Assembly (NCBI GenBank): GCA_022560025.1
Contig: JAFISE010000014.1
Coordinates: 1 to 64,000, forward strand
Direction of reading: 5' to 3'
Length of the DNA: 64,000 nucleotides
From: Stagonosporopsis chrysanthemi
Taxonomy: Eukaryota; Ascomycota; Dothideomycetes; Pleosporales; Didymellaceae
In this document: piece by piece, positions 37,980-49,659 of the stretch
Position numbering within the stretch: position 1 is the first letter of the stretch
Layout of the letters: every line of letters begins with the position of its first letter
Notes under the pieces: model-generated
The model's input: the letters and a program-made list of their open reading frames with translations, nothing else
Databases searched by the model: none
Told to the model about the DNA's origin: nothing
Translations under genes and position numbers: made by a program

Positions 37980-40900
37980 CTAGCCCGCTTTTGGTGCGGC
38001 CTTGCTCTTCTGTTCGAAGATAGTTCCAATCCGGGGCAGCGACTTCGTCTGTGAAGGTAGATCTCCATAAGCAAGTGAGATTGAAGGCAAGCTAGTCTCC
38101 TCTTCGAGAGCGCTCGCAAGGAAACTGTGTTGTTTTTCGTACACTTGTTCAAGGCCGTGGAGAACAGTGTGGTCAGGGCGGTCTCCTGTTTGAGATTTGA
38201 GGATCTCGATAGCTAGGCTGGCTAGATCGTATAACCGTGCCAATTTTCGGATCTTTTCCGCGTCGGCGAAGGAGTCTACCGCGCCAATGAACCATTTGTT
38301 GAGCCGCTCGAGTCTCGTGTACACGCCCTTGTCGTTTCCTGCTCCACTTGTAATAGCTCCTCGAGGATTGGCGACATTTGGAACTGGCACAAGAAAACCA
38401 TATTCTCGCAATTGAATGAATGTCTGAGATGCTGTTTGCATTTTCGCTAGCACTTCGTTTGCCAGAAAAGCCTTCTCAGGTACTTTCGCCTCAGCCATTG
38501 CTGATGCGAGTAGCCGTTCTGCCTTTGGAACAAGGTGATCTAGTACATATTCGATGGTGACGATCCCGTCGAAAATGGCCTCCATGCTGTATGTCATACG
38601 CTCAAGCGCATCGGTACGCACATGTCCCCAGTATTGCAAAGAACTCCCATTTTGTGGCGTATTGTGGAGCATCACAAATTCCAAACGAGGTCCAATCGGC
38701 ATACGCGACTGCTTGTAAGACAGCTGGTGGTTGGAATCCGGAGCTCCCTGGGCGACGTCGATCCAGGGCGTGATTGGTGATACAGGACGGTGCGGTGCTT
38801 CGCCGAGACGAGGCCCGTTAAGACGAGTCGGTATGCCGCTTCGAGGAAGCAGTGAAGCTCTACCTGGAGCATGGTCCCCGGAACAACAGTGCTCAGGCTG
38901 TGATGGGTTCGCTAGAATGCCCCTCGAAAGAATTTCGTCTGCGGCTGTCGATGGCAAGGCTTCTTCAAGCCTCTGAGCAAACATCTGAGCTTGTTCAATT
39001 GGCGCAGCCTGGTGTGGAACGTTTGTTGCAGGACTCGAGGCGAAATCTGTATCGAGGAACTGGCCTATATCGTCGGTTTCAATAAAACCGCCAAGGTCAC
39101 TAGTTTCGCTATACCCCTCGAGGTCAATTAACGTGTTGTCGTCCGACGCCGTGAGATCAATGGGTTCGTCCCGTAGCCCGCTTGAGGTCCAAGCAAGAAG
39201 CTCTTCCCTCAAGTTCCCATCTTTGAGCGGCTCGGCAGGTGATATCTCACCAACATCTGTCTGTCGTCCCAAATGACCGTGCAGGACTGCTAACGTTGCC
39301 TCATTGCTTGTCATATCATCTGCAAGTATCGGTTGGTGACTGTTCCCGTCATTACTGGTGAGCAATGAACTAAAAGGCAGGGCGTACGATCGTCCAGCGG
39401 ATGTAGCAGGAGGCTGCCCAACGGCCAAATAGCGGGATTGATCGGTGTATGATGATCGATCCTTGCCTTTTCTGGACTCCATGCTGTGAGCTGCTAGAAC
39501 CTTCTCATTTGCATGCATCTCGCCGCAACATGCGCATATATACGGGCCTTTGTGGTACGCATCGAAGTGCTTTCTCAAGGATGAGAAGGATCCCGGCTTG
39601 TGGAGACAAGAGGCCGCAGGACATTGCATTGGCCTCTTCATGACCTTGTGGAAACCACTCAGATGTTCCTGGAAACAAGTATCCCACAAGGGACGCTCAA
39701 ATTTGCAGTCTGTGCAAATCACCCGGACAGGGCCCGTGTGACCTGTGATAAGGTGATCTACTAGACCTTGAAGGCTCCTATCCTCTTGCATACATTCGGC
39801 ACATGCCAATTGCGGACCGCTTATCGATGTATTCGTTGCAGAGCTTGACCTTTTCGTAGATTGCATGTCATCCCGATCAGATTGAGAGGCACCAAGAGTT
39901 GGTGCTGGACTCTGCTCTACTTCCAGTGGCAATTGAGAGCATCTGTCACATGTGCATGGGGAAGGACGGTCTGCCATCCCCCTGCAATAATAACAGGTCC
40001 TCCTCCATTGAGCGAAGCCTTTCGCATCCTCCATGACATCGAAGGCTTTGATGAGTGAGTGAACGCATCCAGCACACTTGCGAGGCATTGAGCTGACACC
40101 CGGTGGAAATGGAAGGTCCACAAGTCGTTCTGTGGTTCTATTCGAGATTGAGCGTCGATGAGATCGCCCGTTGACAGAAATCACTGTTAGTGGAATGGGT
40201 AAAGGCGGTTTGGGTAGCACGCCACCACATTTTAGGCCGTTGCGCTGCGGCCCCGCAGAAGGCACATCGAGAACGGGATCCGTTTCACATGTGGTACCTT
40301 TGGGCGTCCTTTGTCGACATCGCACTTCCGCGTCATCTGCACCGTATGTGGGCAGCACGTCTCTGCAACGATGACCTCCACTGCTCGGTTGTCCAGAATC
40401 CAAGTCACGGAGCTGATCGGTCCGCAAACTGTCCAGGAATGATTGGGTCGCCGCAGTTGCCTCACATTCTCCAGGGCGTCTCGGGTATCGGCCCGATACA
40501 TCAAGGCGGGCTTCGGCCTCTATGTCTTGAATATGGCTGTCAGGTTCGTTGTTTGGATACGACAGAGAGATGTCCTCATTTACTTTGTCTACTGGCCTAA
40601 TAGATATTGCTTGCTGTTTATCAGACCATTGCGACGCAGGTGTTGTTCGTGTGGCTCCTTGCTCGAACTGGCGCTTTGCGGTTTCGTGACCTTTGGGAAG
40701 CTTTGTTGCCTTGAGATACTTCAACCACGCCTCAAGGTCTTCCGCCGATACGTATTCAGTTCGTTGCTCCACTGTTTCATGCAGGCCACCTGCAGCGGAT
40801 TGATTGCGTTTGCCTGTTGCGTCTGCTTGTTTGGCCTTGTATTCTTCGAAGTTCTGGTGGGTGGCAAGAAGAGAGGGAATGGAGCGCTCGAACTTCGACA

Positions 40901-42995
40901 AATTGGAAAGGGACTCCGCAAGCGGACTTGTAGGCGTATCTTGAATTCGCACACCGCCAGTACGCAACTGGCTGTGCCAGTCAGGACCCCAATTATGATT
41001 GATGAAAAGGTTGTGAGCGGTGGCATCCACCGTGTTATCCCAGGTAAGTTCCAAAGGTTCTGGTGTACTTGCATCCTGATTCGTAGGAATGTTTCCTACA
41101 TTGCCCTGCGGACTCTCCTGGACCGTTGGAAATTCAAGTTGTGACATTGTGTGATCCACATGGGCTCTGTCAGTCTCCTGCACATCTCTACTCACAGGCT
41201 GCTCTTGGTTGGTACTTTTTTTGCTTGAGGGGGACGATTCCATCTGAATGTCTGTAAGATCTACCGGACCTTTAGGTTTTGAACTGGGACTGACATCTGA
41301 GCTTATAATGTCGTGAATTGGAGAGTCGTCGGGTGGATGTGATGGTCTGACCGATATTGCATTCGCATTAGCCGTTGATATGGGAGATGACGAGCCTGCG
41401 AGCAGTGCCATAGGAGCAGGTACCTGGATTCGAGAAGCCGAGCGCAGAGCGGATCTATCAATCAGTGGCTGATCATGTGTTGCACTTCCAGATGTTGCCA
41501 AACTGTTTTTAGTCCGTGTATAATTCTCGTGCACGTGGATCGTGTCGGTGCACAGGGTTGTATCAGGAGACGCAGTGCGATCCTGAGCCGCAAAACTTTG
41601 CCTCAAGCTTCCTTCGGAGACTGGTGTTGGAAGATGGGTGACAGCTGCTATCACCTCTTGGTTGGAGTGAGCCTGTTGCTCATTGCCTGCTCTTGTCGGG
41701 ATCCACGGGGTCCTCGAACTGGCACGCAAGGAGGACCGTCGAGCCTGTCGCTCACGAACAGGGGGCGATACTGCCCGTGCGAGACTGCGGCTTCTGCGCT
41801 CGCCAAGCACAGTTCGGCCGAGAATGTTATCTAACTCTGACATGCGTTCTTTGTTTCCACGGGAAGACTTTCTGCTCTGCGTCGATTTGGCGTTGTTGTC
41901 GTATGTCTTGCGTCGCTTCTGTGAATATGTTCGTTCGCTGCCTTTCCGTTTTGATGACAGGCGAGTGCTGACATCGCTAGTCCCAGCAACAACAAAGCCG
42001 GAGTTAATGTAAGAAGAGCTGGCAGTGGGTGTTGCCAGGTCTACGTGGGCATTGGTATGGGAAGCCGTTCCTGACTTACGATGGGGTATCGCTGCTGAGG
42101 GAACGGTGACAGTATCTGTATGCCCACGTTCCTCCGGTGGCGGGCTTGGCGAGTTCTCTTTTTTTATGATCACTGTAAATGGCTGCCTTGTTTCATGCTG
42201 GTCGAGTACAACAGGATCGGGGGAGGACTCTCGCACTCTATCAGCATAACTCTCGTACAATTCTCTCCGTTTCGCGTTCTGTTCTTCGATTTCTTTCTCC
42301 GTCAAAGCTTTTTCTCGAACCTTGTACTTCCGCGGTTTTTGGACGGACGCAGCGATCCACTGGCGCAAAGCCAATGTAATTCTGTGAGGTGTGGTGAGAT
42401 GTTGACTCAACTCAGCTTTTGCGCAAGAGGGCACTTACCGGTCTCGATCTTGCGGCCATTTCGGGGGCCGAGTGTCTCCCTCCTCCGGCTTCCCGTTACT
42501 GAGGTCTGTCTTGCAAAACTTTCGGCTGCCCCAAATCGCATCGCCCCAATGTCTTTCGACTAGAAGGTGTTCTGCCTCCTCCTCGAACTGACCGCGCTTC
42601 CTGACTTGCTCATCTTCGATGACAAAGACGTCTTCTTCGGAATGGATAGCCCCGCCATCCGGACGCGAAAGGATGGTTTGAATACAATGGTGGACTTCTT
42701 TCGCGAACTCTGCGACCTTAGTGTCGAGATAAAATTTTGGAATGGCTGAGGGGCTGCTTTCGAAAGGAAGCCAGAGGCGGCGAATGTAAACCTTGGGACG
42801 TTGACGTAGAACCTTCTCTTGTTCGAAGCCAAGCAGATATTCAGGGTTTGGGTCGTCCAGAAGACCCCCAGAAGCTTGGATTGCCCTCTGATTGCCTATA
42901 TACGCTCTGAGATCATGGCGTTGATCAATCGCCGATGGTCTGCCTCCCTTCAAGGGCAAGCGACTGACGCCAGCCCGGTGACGCGTAGCACTCAT
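37980..42995 (-). CDS. Large zinc-finger protein (1652 residues), unknown function
   Basis: Two exons, 42995-42439 and 42381-37980 (57-bp intron). The junction joins PQDRDR to ITLALRQWIAASVQ in frame. The N-terminal 250 residues are charged and look folded (VYIRRLWLPFE, FVIEDEQVRKRGQFEEEAEHLL). A long Ser/Thr/Pro-rich region (about 260-900) with KRKGSER and KRRK nuclear-signal patches follows. Around residue 950 is a Cys-rich block (CAGCVHSL, CYYCRG, CTCDRCSQ). About 1040-1150 is a C2H2-like array: CAECMQ...HLITGH, CTDCKF...HLSGFH, CPAASC...HFDAYH, CACCGE. The last 250 residues are helical. This suggests a nuclear DNA- or protein-binding factor. I do not recognise a named family. It is one of the largest genes here and lies between small genes. 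Confidence 0.8.
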
Positions 42996-43785
42996 GAACG
43001 ATCGGAGAGCGTCTCCAGAAAGTTGTCAAAACGTCGCGTTATTGTCCTTTGGCGCATCTGTGATGCTGGCGTGGGGTGGGTTGATGGCTCCGATGTTGCC
43101 TCAACGTGCGCTAGACGATGGACGCGCTTGCGTGACAACAGGCCCTGGCCTGTGGCGCACAAACAATTATGCTCAACTCGGAAAAACCTGTTGAGCCTTT
43201 GACAAATCGGTATCTCTATGCGTTGCACACCGTCAAAACGGCAAGCTACAGAACGAAGAACCAAATGGACCCTGCAACAGCGAGAAATTGAAGTTGAGAT
43301 CGTAGCGCATGCTCTAGGTATCTACTTAAGAGAATGCACCCGACAAGTGCACGACCCATCATGCGTCTGGGGAGATACTTCGTAGCGCGGCGAATTGCCC
43401 CACAATTACCCGTTCATGGTCCAAGTATATATTTGCAGTCCAAACGAATATCATCATGCCTGCCCGGGTGGCGTTCACGAGTATGATTTCTAGCAGGAGT
43501 CCGTCTTGAACTCCGGCGCGTCAGAAAGGTCTCGCTAGAGTGGACACGAATGCTCAAGGGGCTTCAAACATGTCGATCCTCCATGAAACCGCACCACAAG
43601 ACTCTGGATCAACGTCCACGTTATCTTCACCTGCTCCTCACTGTACCTTCCGCGTGAATTACAGTACGGCCAATTAACCTCCGCTCATCACAGCATTCCT
43701 CAGCCCAGAGACGCGCTCTTGACGCGTACCGAATCACCCACAGCTCAGCAAGCAGCAGACGTCACACCGTGACCCAGCCACCAAC
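42996..43785. other. Divergent promoter, zinc-finger gene and DUF7053 gene
   Basis: 790 bp. Several short open stretches lack support. A half CRE (GACGTCAC, about 43759) lies close to the DUF7053 start. Nothing else seen. Confidence 0.5.
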
Positions 43786-44356
43786 ATGTTCTGTACGTGA
43801 TTCTCAAACACCACCTCACCACCTTCTGACCCTCCCAGCACTCAACTCGATCGCAACCCTCCACCACGTGACCCACCTCCCACCGTCCACCACGGCCGAG
43901 CGCGCGCTCTCCTACCTGCAAAACCACGACCTCCTCATCCGCCTCGACCCCGAACTGGCACACTACGAGACGCTCCCCTCGCCGCCGAATGCACCGGAAA
44001 CAAAACGCTACAAGGTCACAGACCACATGCACACGCTGCCCAAGGGGCTGTGGGACACAACTGTCACGTTTGAGGCGGACATGACGAACACAGCGGACGG
44101 GATTGACTGGGTGATTCGTGCGCCGCTGGGATTGCTGCAGCACACGACGTGGCGGGTGGTAAAGCGCGAAACGTTGGGGGAGGAGAAGGGGGCAAACGTC
44201 ACGGAGGAGGGGGAGGGGGAGTGGAGTCTGGTGGAGGATGTGGAGATCAAGGCGAATAGGATGCTGGTTGGGACGGTAAAGGGTAAGTGTGAGACGAATT
44301 GGAGGGGGGTGCATGGGAGGTTTGTAGGGCATTTGAGCGAAAAGATGACACCTTAG
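43786..44356 (+). CDS. DUF7053-family protein
   Basis: Exon 1 is only 7 nt (43786-43792, ATGTTCT), exon 2 is 43839-44356; the 46-bp intron has gtacgt, ctgac branch and cag. Together they give 174 residues beginning MFSLNSIATLHHVTHLPPST. This micro-exon is supported because exon 2 has no ATG before its conserved start. Family signs: LPPSTTAERALSYLQNHDLL, LDPELAHYETLP, RYKVTDHMHTLPKGLWDT and DGIDWVIRAPLGL. These fungal proteins look like START/SRPBCC-type lipid-binding folds, but their role is unknown. The last 180 bp are G-rich. Confidence 0.8.
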
Positions 44357-44703
44357 AGCGATACAGTTTGTAGACGTGTATTAGTTAATTGATGAGTTAA
44401 GTGATGCTCATGGATCTGCTCGCATTATGTCAAGAGGCGTGGAGGTATTTGTACATTCGCCTATCGCTATGAACTCTAATCGCGATGCGTGAGATCACCG
44501 AGCGTATCGAGCCACTGTTGTAGCCATCGCTGCGTGCGGCGTTCGGAGATGTCTCCAGGGCTGAGCTCTGGCCGCAATTGTGGGGAGCTACTATAGATAG
44601 CTCATAGAATAGGTCAAGCAGCCCCTCATCCACGTCGAACCTCCATGGCCCTGTAGCTCCCCCACAGATACACCGACACTGTGGGCTAATCTTGAATCAA
44701 GAC
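44357..44703. other. Intergenic, 347 bp
   Basis: Between two co-directional genes. A 67-codon minus-strand frame lacks an ATG and is unconvincing. Nothing supportable. Confidence 0.5.
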
Positions 44704-45426
44704 ATGGCAGCTCTTCTCAACCAAAAGACCCCATCTGGGCTATTCATTGCGCAAGCAGTCGGCATCACAGCAAGCGGGTACCTTCTTGGTGAGCACCTCA
44801 CTGAAGCTCTAACAACCACATCTCAGAAACACGAACAGCTAACAAAGAAAACACAGGTTCAAATGCAGGTCTCACGCTCAACGCCGTACCCGCCATAATG
44901 CAAGCCCCCGCCCCACTTGCCGCAAAGCAATGGTTCACCATCCTCACCAACGGCGGCTTCTATGGCCGTCCTCTCGCCATCCTCAGCGGCCTCGCTTCCG
45001 CCTACGTCGCCTACAACCGTTCGTCCATCCCCTTCCCCGTCTTTTGCGCCTCTTTGTGGCACCCAGCTCACAGTTCACCCAGAGGATCCCTCCTCCCTCC
45101 CCTTCAAACTCAACGTTGCTGCCGCGATCCTGATCCCCGGCATCGTCCCCTTCACATTCGCCTTCATCGTGCCGCTGAACAACAAGCTCGAGGCGCGGAT
45201 GCGACAGCTCGAGTCGCGCTCGCTGGAGGACAAGGCTGTCGAGGTTGGTGTTGCGGAAGAGGAAACAACACACGCGTTGATTGATCGGTGGGGAGTGCTG
45301 AATTTGGCGCGCGCGGGGCTGATCGCGGCGGGTGTGGTTTGTACGGTGGTTGCGGCGCTAGATAAAAGGGAGGCTGTGGGATTGAGTGGGGTGGGGTTGA
45401 GCAGTGGGGCGAATAGGCTTGGTTGA
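44704..45426 (+). CDS. DUF1772 / anthrone-oxygenase-like membrane protein
   Basis: Three exons, 44704-44788, 44857-45018, 45074-45426, 199 residues. Start MAALLNQKTPSGLFIAQAVG; exon 1 ends in GYLLG and exon 2 continues SNAGLTLNAVPAIMQAP, the first helix and loop of the DUF1772 family. Then GFYGRPLAILSGLASAYVAY; after the second intron SSLPFKLNVAAAILIPGIVP and FTFAFIVPLNNKLEAR; and a last helix LARAGLIAAGVVCTVVAAL. Four helices as in the family, whose members include anthrone oxygenases of anthraquinone clusters and many of unknown role. Intron 2 has a weak donor (gttcgt); it is required to restore frame, but its exact ends are less sure. No polyketide synthase is nearby, so the biosynthetic role is open. 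Confidence 0.78.
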
Positions 45427-47535
45427 AGGGAGTGAGGTAAGTATGATGAAGTGATGCAGTCTCGCTTGCCAGCGGGTTAGATGTGGTCGATACGCGTCTT
45501 AGTAGTAAGTCATCAATGCTGCTATTTCAGACCCGCCCTTCAGTAGTAAGCGGCTTAAGTATCTGCAGTCACGAGGCATCATTTGGGGCTCGAAGAATGA
45601 GTTAGACTGGTCTGGTTGAGGCCAGCATGTTGACTTGAACCGGATGAAGGGAGCATGATACCCCTTCAACCCGAAAGAGTCATACGTCATAGCAACAAAG
45701 TAATGTTCAAGAGGGTCAATTACTGTCGTATACTTCTTGCCCACAGGAACATTCTGTGCGTAAAGTTGTCCGAGAAAGCTGCGCTTGCTGAGGTGGAGCA
45801 CTTGCGGCGCCTACAGCATGCCCACATCTTGAGTGTTGTCAGGCATGGCATATGGATCTCCGGTGAAGCATCTTACTGCATCTCAGCTGGCTATACTACT
45901 TGGACGACTCGCTTGTGAGAATGCGATTGAAGTACTGAGCCCTCTAGGGCTGCTGAAACCAGTACCACAGCAGGCGAAAATAAGAATCAAACTAGTTATA
46001 GTGTTGCTCCGGGAGAAATAAGGAAGCTACCTGCCTGTTTGCATTACTATTGCAAAAATTATCGAACCAATAGCGTCGGCCTTGCTCCATGCAGAGATAT
46101 TGGTGATCTTCTCACATACATCATTTGCTGACATTCTAGTTCAAGCCCTTTGTCACTATTCGTCACGATCACATACTCTCTCAACCTCTCTGTTGTTCGA
46201 GACCACGGCTGCGAGAAGATGGCGAACAACTGCGGAAATCAAGTCACGTGACTGTATCGCTCTTTGTAAGTAAGAAGGACCGAAAGGGAGTGACGACTAC
46301 ACATACACGTGAGTCTTCACTCCTTAGCTAGTGAATTGCAATCTCAAGAATCCAATCATACTACAGGGTTCAGCTGTTCGTCCTCGTGAACATCAACTCG
46401 CAAGGTGTCGCTCTTATCGCACCACAGGTCACGCAGCCCCAGGTCTCAGCCTTCTGCCAATCAGCAACTCATTCAGTGGTGTGCTGTTCATGCAAAGGCC
46501 TCAGGCTGACATCTGACCCTGACCCTGACGCCCTCACGCCCAAAGATTTGCAGCGCGGAAAGCTCGCTTGGCCGCAGACTGATCATTGAGAAGACTTGCA
46601 CACGGAGCTAAAGATCGGCAACACAGCATCGGCAGACTGCAAGGACCCTGCACTGGACGCCGCAGCCAGCGACTCACTGATTCGGGACTGTTCCTGGGCG
46701 CGCTGGGCTCTCCACGCCTTCTTCGTCTGGGTGGTCCAGATTGGTGGGATTCCCCGTTGTAGACGAATACGACTAGTGCGCATTTGCCCTGCATTTCGCG
46801 GCACCGCGAGCCGCCGGTGGCGGACCGACCGAGAGTTCGTCCTAAGGCCCTTAGGACTCTATCGTGGTGAAGCTACGAGCACAGAGCAGTCGAGCCAGGT
46901 GCCAGGCACCCAGACAATCATCTTCAGCCCTGGTTGGCGAGCTATCATGATCGGCGCACACGACATTCGCGCGATACGGTCGTTTGACCGGCGCCTTCCA
47001 GAAGATGGCGCCGGTGATCCAGCAGGTGGCGCACGTGGACGAGTGGGTCGCGCCGTCCTAATCGATAGCCAACGATAGCAACGATAACAATGGCTGCTGC
47101 TACTGTGGAGGGCGCGCCTTGAAAGCACAAGATCTCTCGGACCCAGTGTCCGAGCTACTTCCATCTTCAGCTTTGGGTTGCGAGCAAACACACTACGATA
47201 GTCTATCTGCATGTTCACGTCTCGCCTCCGCGGCAGAGGCTCGTTGACCTACGCCTCGTCTCCTAGCGCTCATCTCGGCGCTCGCCCGGGCCTCCGCTCC
47301 CCGCTTTCTAGAACTGGGGCTGTATCTACCAAAAACCGCGCATATCCAGACACCTGGTTGGCGGCCATCTTTTGTTTTCCCTCTCCTTTGGTCTGCAGCA
47401 GAAAAACGTACCTGGGTCTTGGGCCTGTCATCTACGGTGTTATTTGGTGGTTGTCTCTCATTGCATCAAGACATCACTAGAACCCTTCTTCCCCGCACGC
47501 GTCCGGGTCCCAGCGTCGAGGCGTAAGTCTTGGAA
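45427..47535. other. 2.1-kb gene-poor region
   Basis: The left part (45450-46560) is AT-richer and contains only short frames; the longest without stops on the minus strand (45499-45801, 100 codons) has no ATG and no recognised domain. A TCACGTGA box is at 46244-46251 and a perfect hairpin at 46839-46857. The right part is the promoter of the F-box/LRR gene. It includes a gtaagt donor-like site at 47523-47528, just before the first ATG, so a 5' leader intron is possible. Confidence 0.45.
46839..46857. repeat. Perfect inverted repeat, 9-bp arms, 1-base centre
   Basis: gtcctaagg-c-ccttaggac. Upstream of the F-box/LRR gene by about 680 bp. It could be a dimeric regulator site; too short a loop for a stable RNA hairpin. 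Confidence 0.6.
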
Positions 47536-49659
47536 ATGCACAGCGAGATGGAGCCGACATCCATTGACGCCGTGGTCCTCGAGCACCCGGAAGACATGGG
47601 CACGCCCACGCCTGGCACGCCGGCCTTCGACGCAACTCCGATCGACCGACCGAAGCTCAAGGGCAGACAGCGGCTGCTCAGCGGACTGCAGCGGATGGGC
47701 TCCTCGCCGAGTCTCAGCCTTACAACTGTAGGGAGGACGCGATCACACAGCTTGAGGACCCCTCCGAAGGCCTCGATGTCATGCGTCTCGCTGGCAGGCA
47801 CAGGGTCGCCGTACGGACAGTCGTTCGGCAGCTCGTACTCGTCAGAGTTGTCCAATGGCTTCTCGACGGCACCCACCTCCGTCGCCAACAGCCCTCTTGG
47901 CAGCCCTTTCTACGATGAGAAGTTCCGTCTGCGAATGCGGACACCTGATGTCGCATCCTCTGTGCCACTTCCCCTGGGCCGCAGACCTCACTCAAGAGCT
48001 GGTCTGGACGCTGAGGGTGACTATTTCTCGCAGCCCATCCGGAAATCAGCACCGAAAAGGTCCAACTTGAACTTCTGGGGCGACATGCCTGCGGAGATTC
48101 GTATGCAGATCCTCCAGTACCTCACACCCAAGCAGATCGTGCGATGCTCGCTCGTGTCCAAGTCGTGGCATGCAATGTGCTTCGACGGCCAGTTGTGGAG
48201 CAACTTGGACACCAGCAAGTTCTACCGCAACATTTCGGCAGACGCCCTGATCAACATTATCAAGTCGGCCGGACCATTCGTAAAGGATCTCAACCTTCGG
48301 GGTTGCGTCCAGCTACGCGAGCGATGGAACAAAAACGGCTTCCTCGAAGCCTGCCAAAATCTTGAGAACTTCTCGCTTGAGGGCTGTCGAATCGATCGGT
48401 CATCTATTCACACCTTTCTCCTTTCCAATACACGCCTTGTTCACGTCAACCTATCTGGACTGGCCGGCGCGACGAACGCTGCAATGAAAATCATTGCCAC
48501 AAACTGCCCACGGGTCGAAGTTTTGAACATTTCCTGGTGTAACAATATCGATCACCGCGGGTTACTCAAGGTTGTTCAAGGCTGCCCAAAGCTGCGAGAC
48601 CTGCGCGCAGGCGAAGTGCGAGGCTGGGACGATGTCGAGCTGATGAACGAGCTGTTCGAGCGCAACACCCTGGAGAGACTGGTTTTGATGAACTGCGACA
48701 GCCTCAACGATGAGTCTCTGGCTACCCTCTTGGAAGGTGTTGATCAGGACATCGATGTCCTTACCGACCGCCCTGTAGTCCCACCTCGTAAGCTGAAGCA
48801 TCTGGATCTGACACGATGCCGCACCATCACCGATGTTGGCGCGAAGACCCTGGTCGGTAACGTTCCCTTCTTAGAAGGTCTGCAGCTTTCGAAGTGTGGA
48901 GGCCTGACAGACGACACCTTGATCTCTTTGCTTCCCACCATACCCGTCCTGACGCATCTCGACATCGAAGAGCTTGACGCTCTTTCAAACGAGGTGCTCA
49001 AGACACTCGCCGAAGCTCCATGCGCGGCTCACCTCAAGCATCTATGCATTTCTTACTGCGAACACCTCGGCGACAGCGGCATGCTACCTGTCCTCAAAGC
49101 ATGTACCAGTTTGACATCGCTCGAGATGGACAATACTCGCATATCCGATCTCGTCCTCACTGAAGCAGCAGCAAGCATGCGCAACCGCAACCGACTTGCA
49201 CGCGCTCTGTCCAGCTCAGAACGCCCACATATTGGTCTGCGCATCGTTGCGTACGACTGCGCAAACGTAACATGGACTGGCGTTCGCGAGGTTCTGTCTC
49301 GCAATGCAGAGATCTCGCGGCCCTCACCTAAGGCTGCAGATCAGACAGCTACGTACCCTCGCGAAGTCATAGGTTTGAAATGCTTCTACAGCTGGCAACC
49401 GACCGTCGAGGAGCACACGAAGCGGGTGTTGCGAGGTGACTTTGCCGCAGCTGCGCGGTTGGAGCGTAAGTGGGCAGATTGGATGATGATGAATGAAGAG
49501 GCAGGAGTCGGTGGTGCTGGCGCCCGACGCCGCCGCCGGAGGGCGCGAGAGGCTCAAATGATGCATGCTGATGAGGAGGAGGGTGGTGCCGGTACTACTG
49601 GCGGTATTGGGCGCAGGCGGCGTGCAAGAAGTGGCCCTGGTGGCTGCCTTGTTATGTGA
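47536..49659 (+). CDS. F-box/LRR protein with C-terminal CaaX prenylation motif
   Basis: Single exon, 707 residues from the ATG at 47536; the Met of MEPTSIDAVV is an alternative start. A Ser/Pro-rich leader of about 175 residues precedes an F-box (FWGDMPAEIRMQILQYLTPK, then SLVSKSWHAM). About a dozen cysteine-containing leucine-rich repeats follow (VKDLNLRGC, LENFSLEGC, VEVLNISWC, LKHLDLTRC, LEGLQLSKC, LKHLCISYC), as in FBXL proteins of SCF ligases. The C-terminus has two Arg-rich patches (RRRRRRAREA, GRRRRARS) and ends in CLVM, a canonical farnesylation CaaX box. Thus it is probably anchored at a membrane, like human FBXL2/FBXL20, which carry CaaX ends. Substrate unknown. Confidence 0.87.
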   Translation: MHSEMEPTSIDAVVLEHPEDMGTPTPGTPAFDATPIDRPKLKGRQRLLSGLQRMGSSPSLSLTTVGRTRSHSLRTPPKASMSCVSLAGTGSPYGQSFGSSYSSELSNGFSTAPTSVANSPLGSPFYDEKFRLRMRTPDVASSVPLPLGRRPHSRAGLDAEGDYFSQPIRKSAPKRSNLNFWGDMPAEIRMQILQYLTPKQIVRCSLVSKSWHAMCFDGQLWSNLDTSKFYRNISADALINIIKSAGPFVKDLNLRGCVQLRERWNKNGFLEACQNLENFSLEGCRIDRSSIHTFLLSNTRLVHVNLSGLAGATNAAMKIIATNCPRVEVLNISWCNNIDHRGLLKVVQGCPKLRDLRAGEVRGWDDVELMNELFERNTLERLVLMNCDSLNDESLATLLEGVDQDIDVLTDRPVVPPRKLKHLDLTRCRTITDVGAKTLVGNVPFLEGLQLSKCGGLTDDTLISLLPTIPVLTHLDIEELDALSNEVLKTLAEAPCAAHLKHLCISYCEHLGDSGMLPVLKACTSLTSLEMDNTRISDLVLTEAAASMRNRNRLARALSSSERPHIGLRIVAYDCANVTWTGVREVLSRNAEISRPSPKAADQTATYPREVIGLKCFYSWQPTVEEHTKRVLRGDFAAAARLERKWADWMMMNEEAGVGGAGARRRRRRAREAQMMHADEEEGGAGTTGGIGRRRRARSGPGGCLVM

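Noticed and set aside
45499..45801. 100-codon minus-strand frame in the 2.1-kb gap
   Set aside because: No ATG, no recognised domain, no splice partner found.
46595..47078. 160-codon plus-strand frame before the F-box/LRR gene
   Set aside because: Begins with TTG, has no family signature, and lies in the likely promoter/leader.
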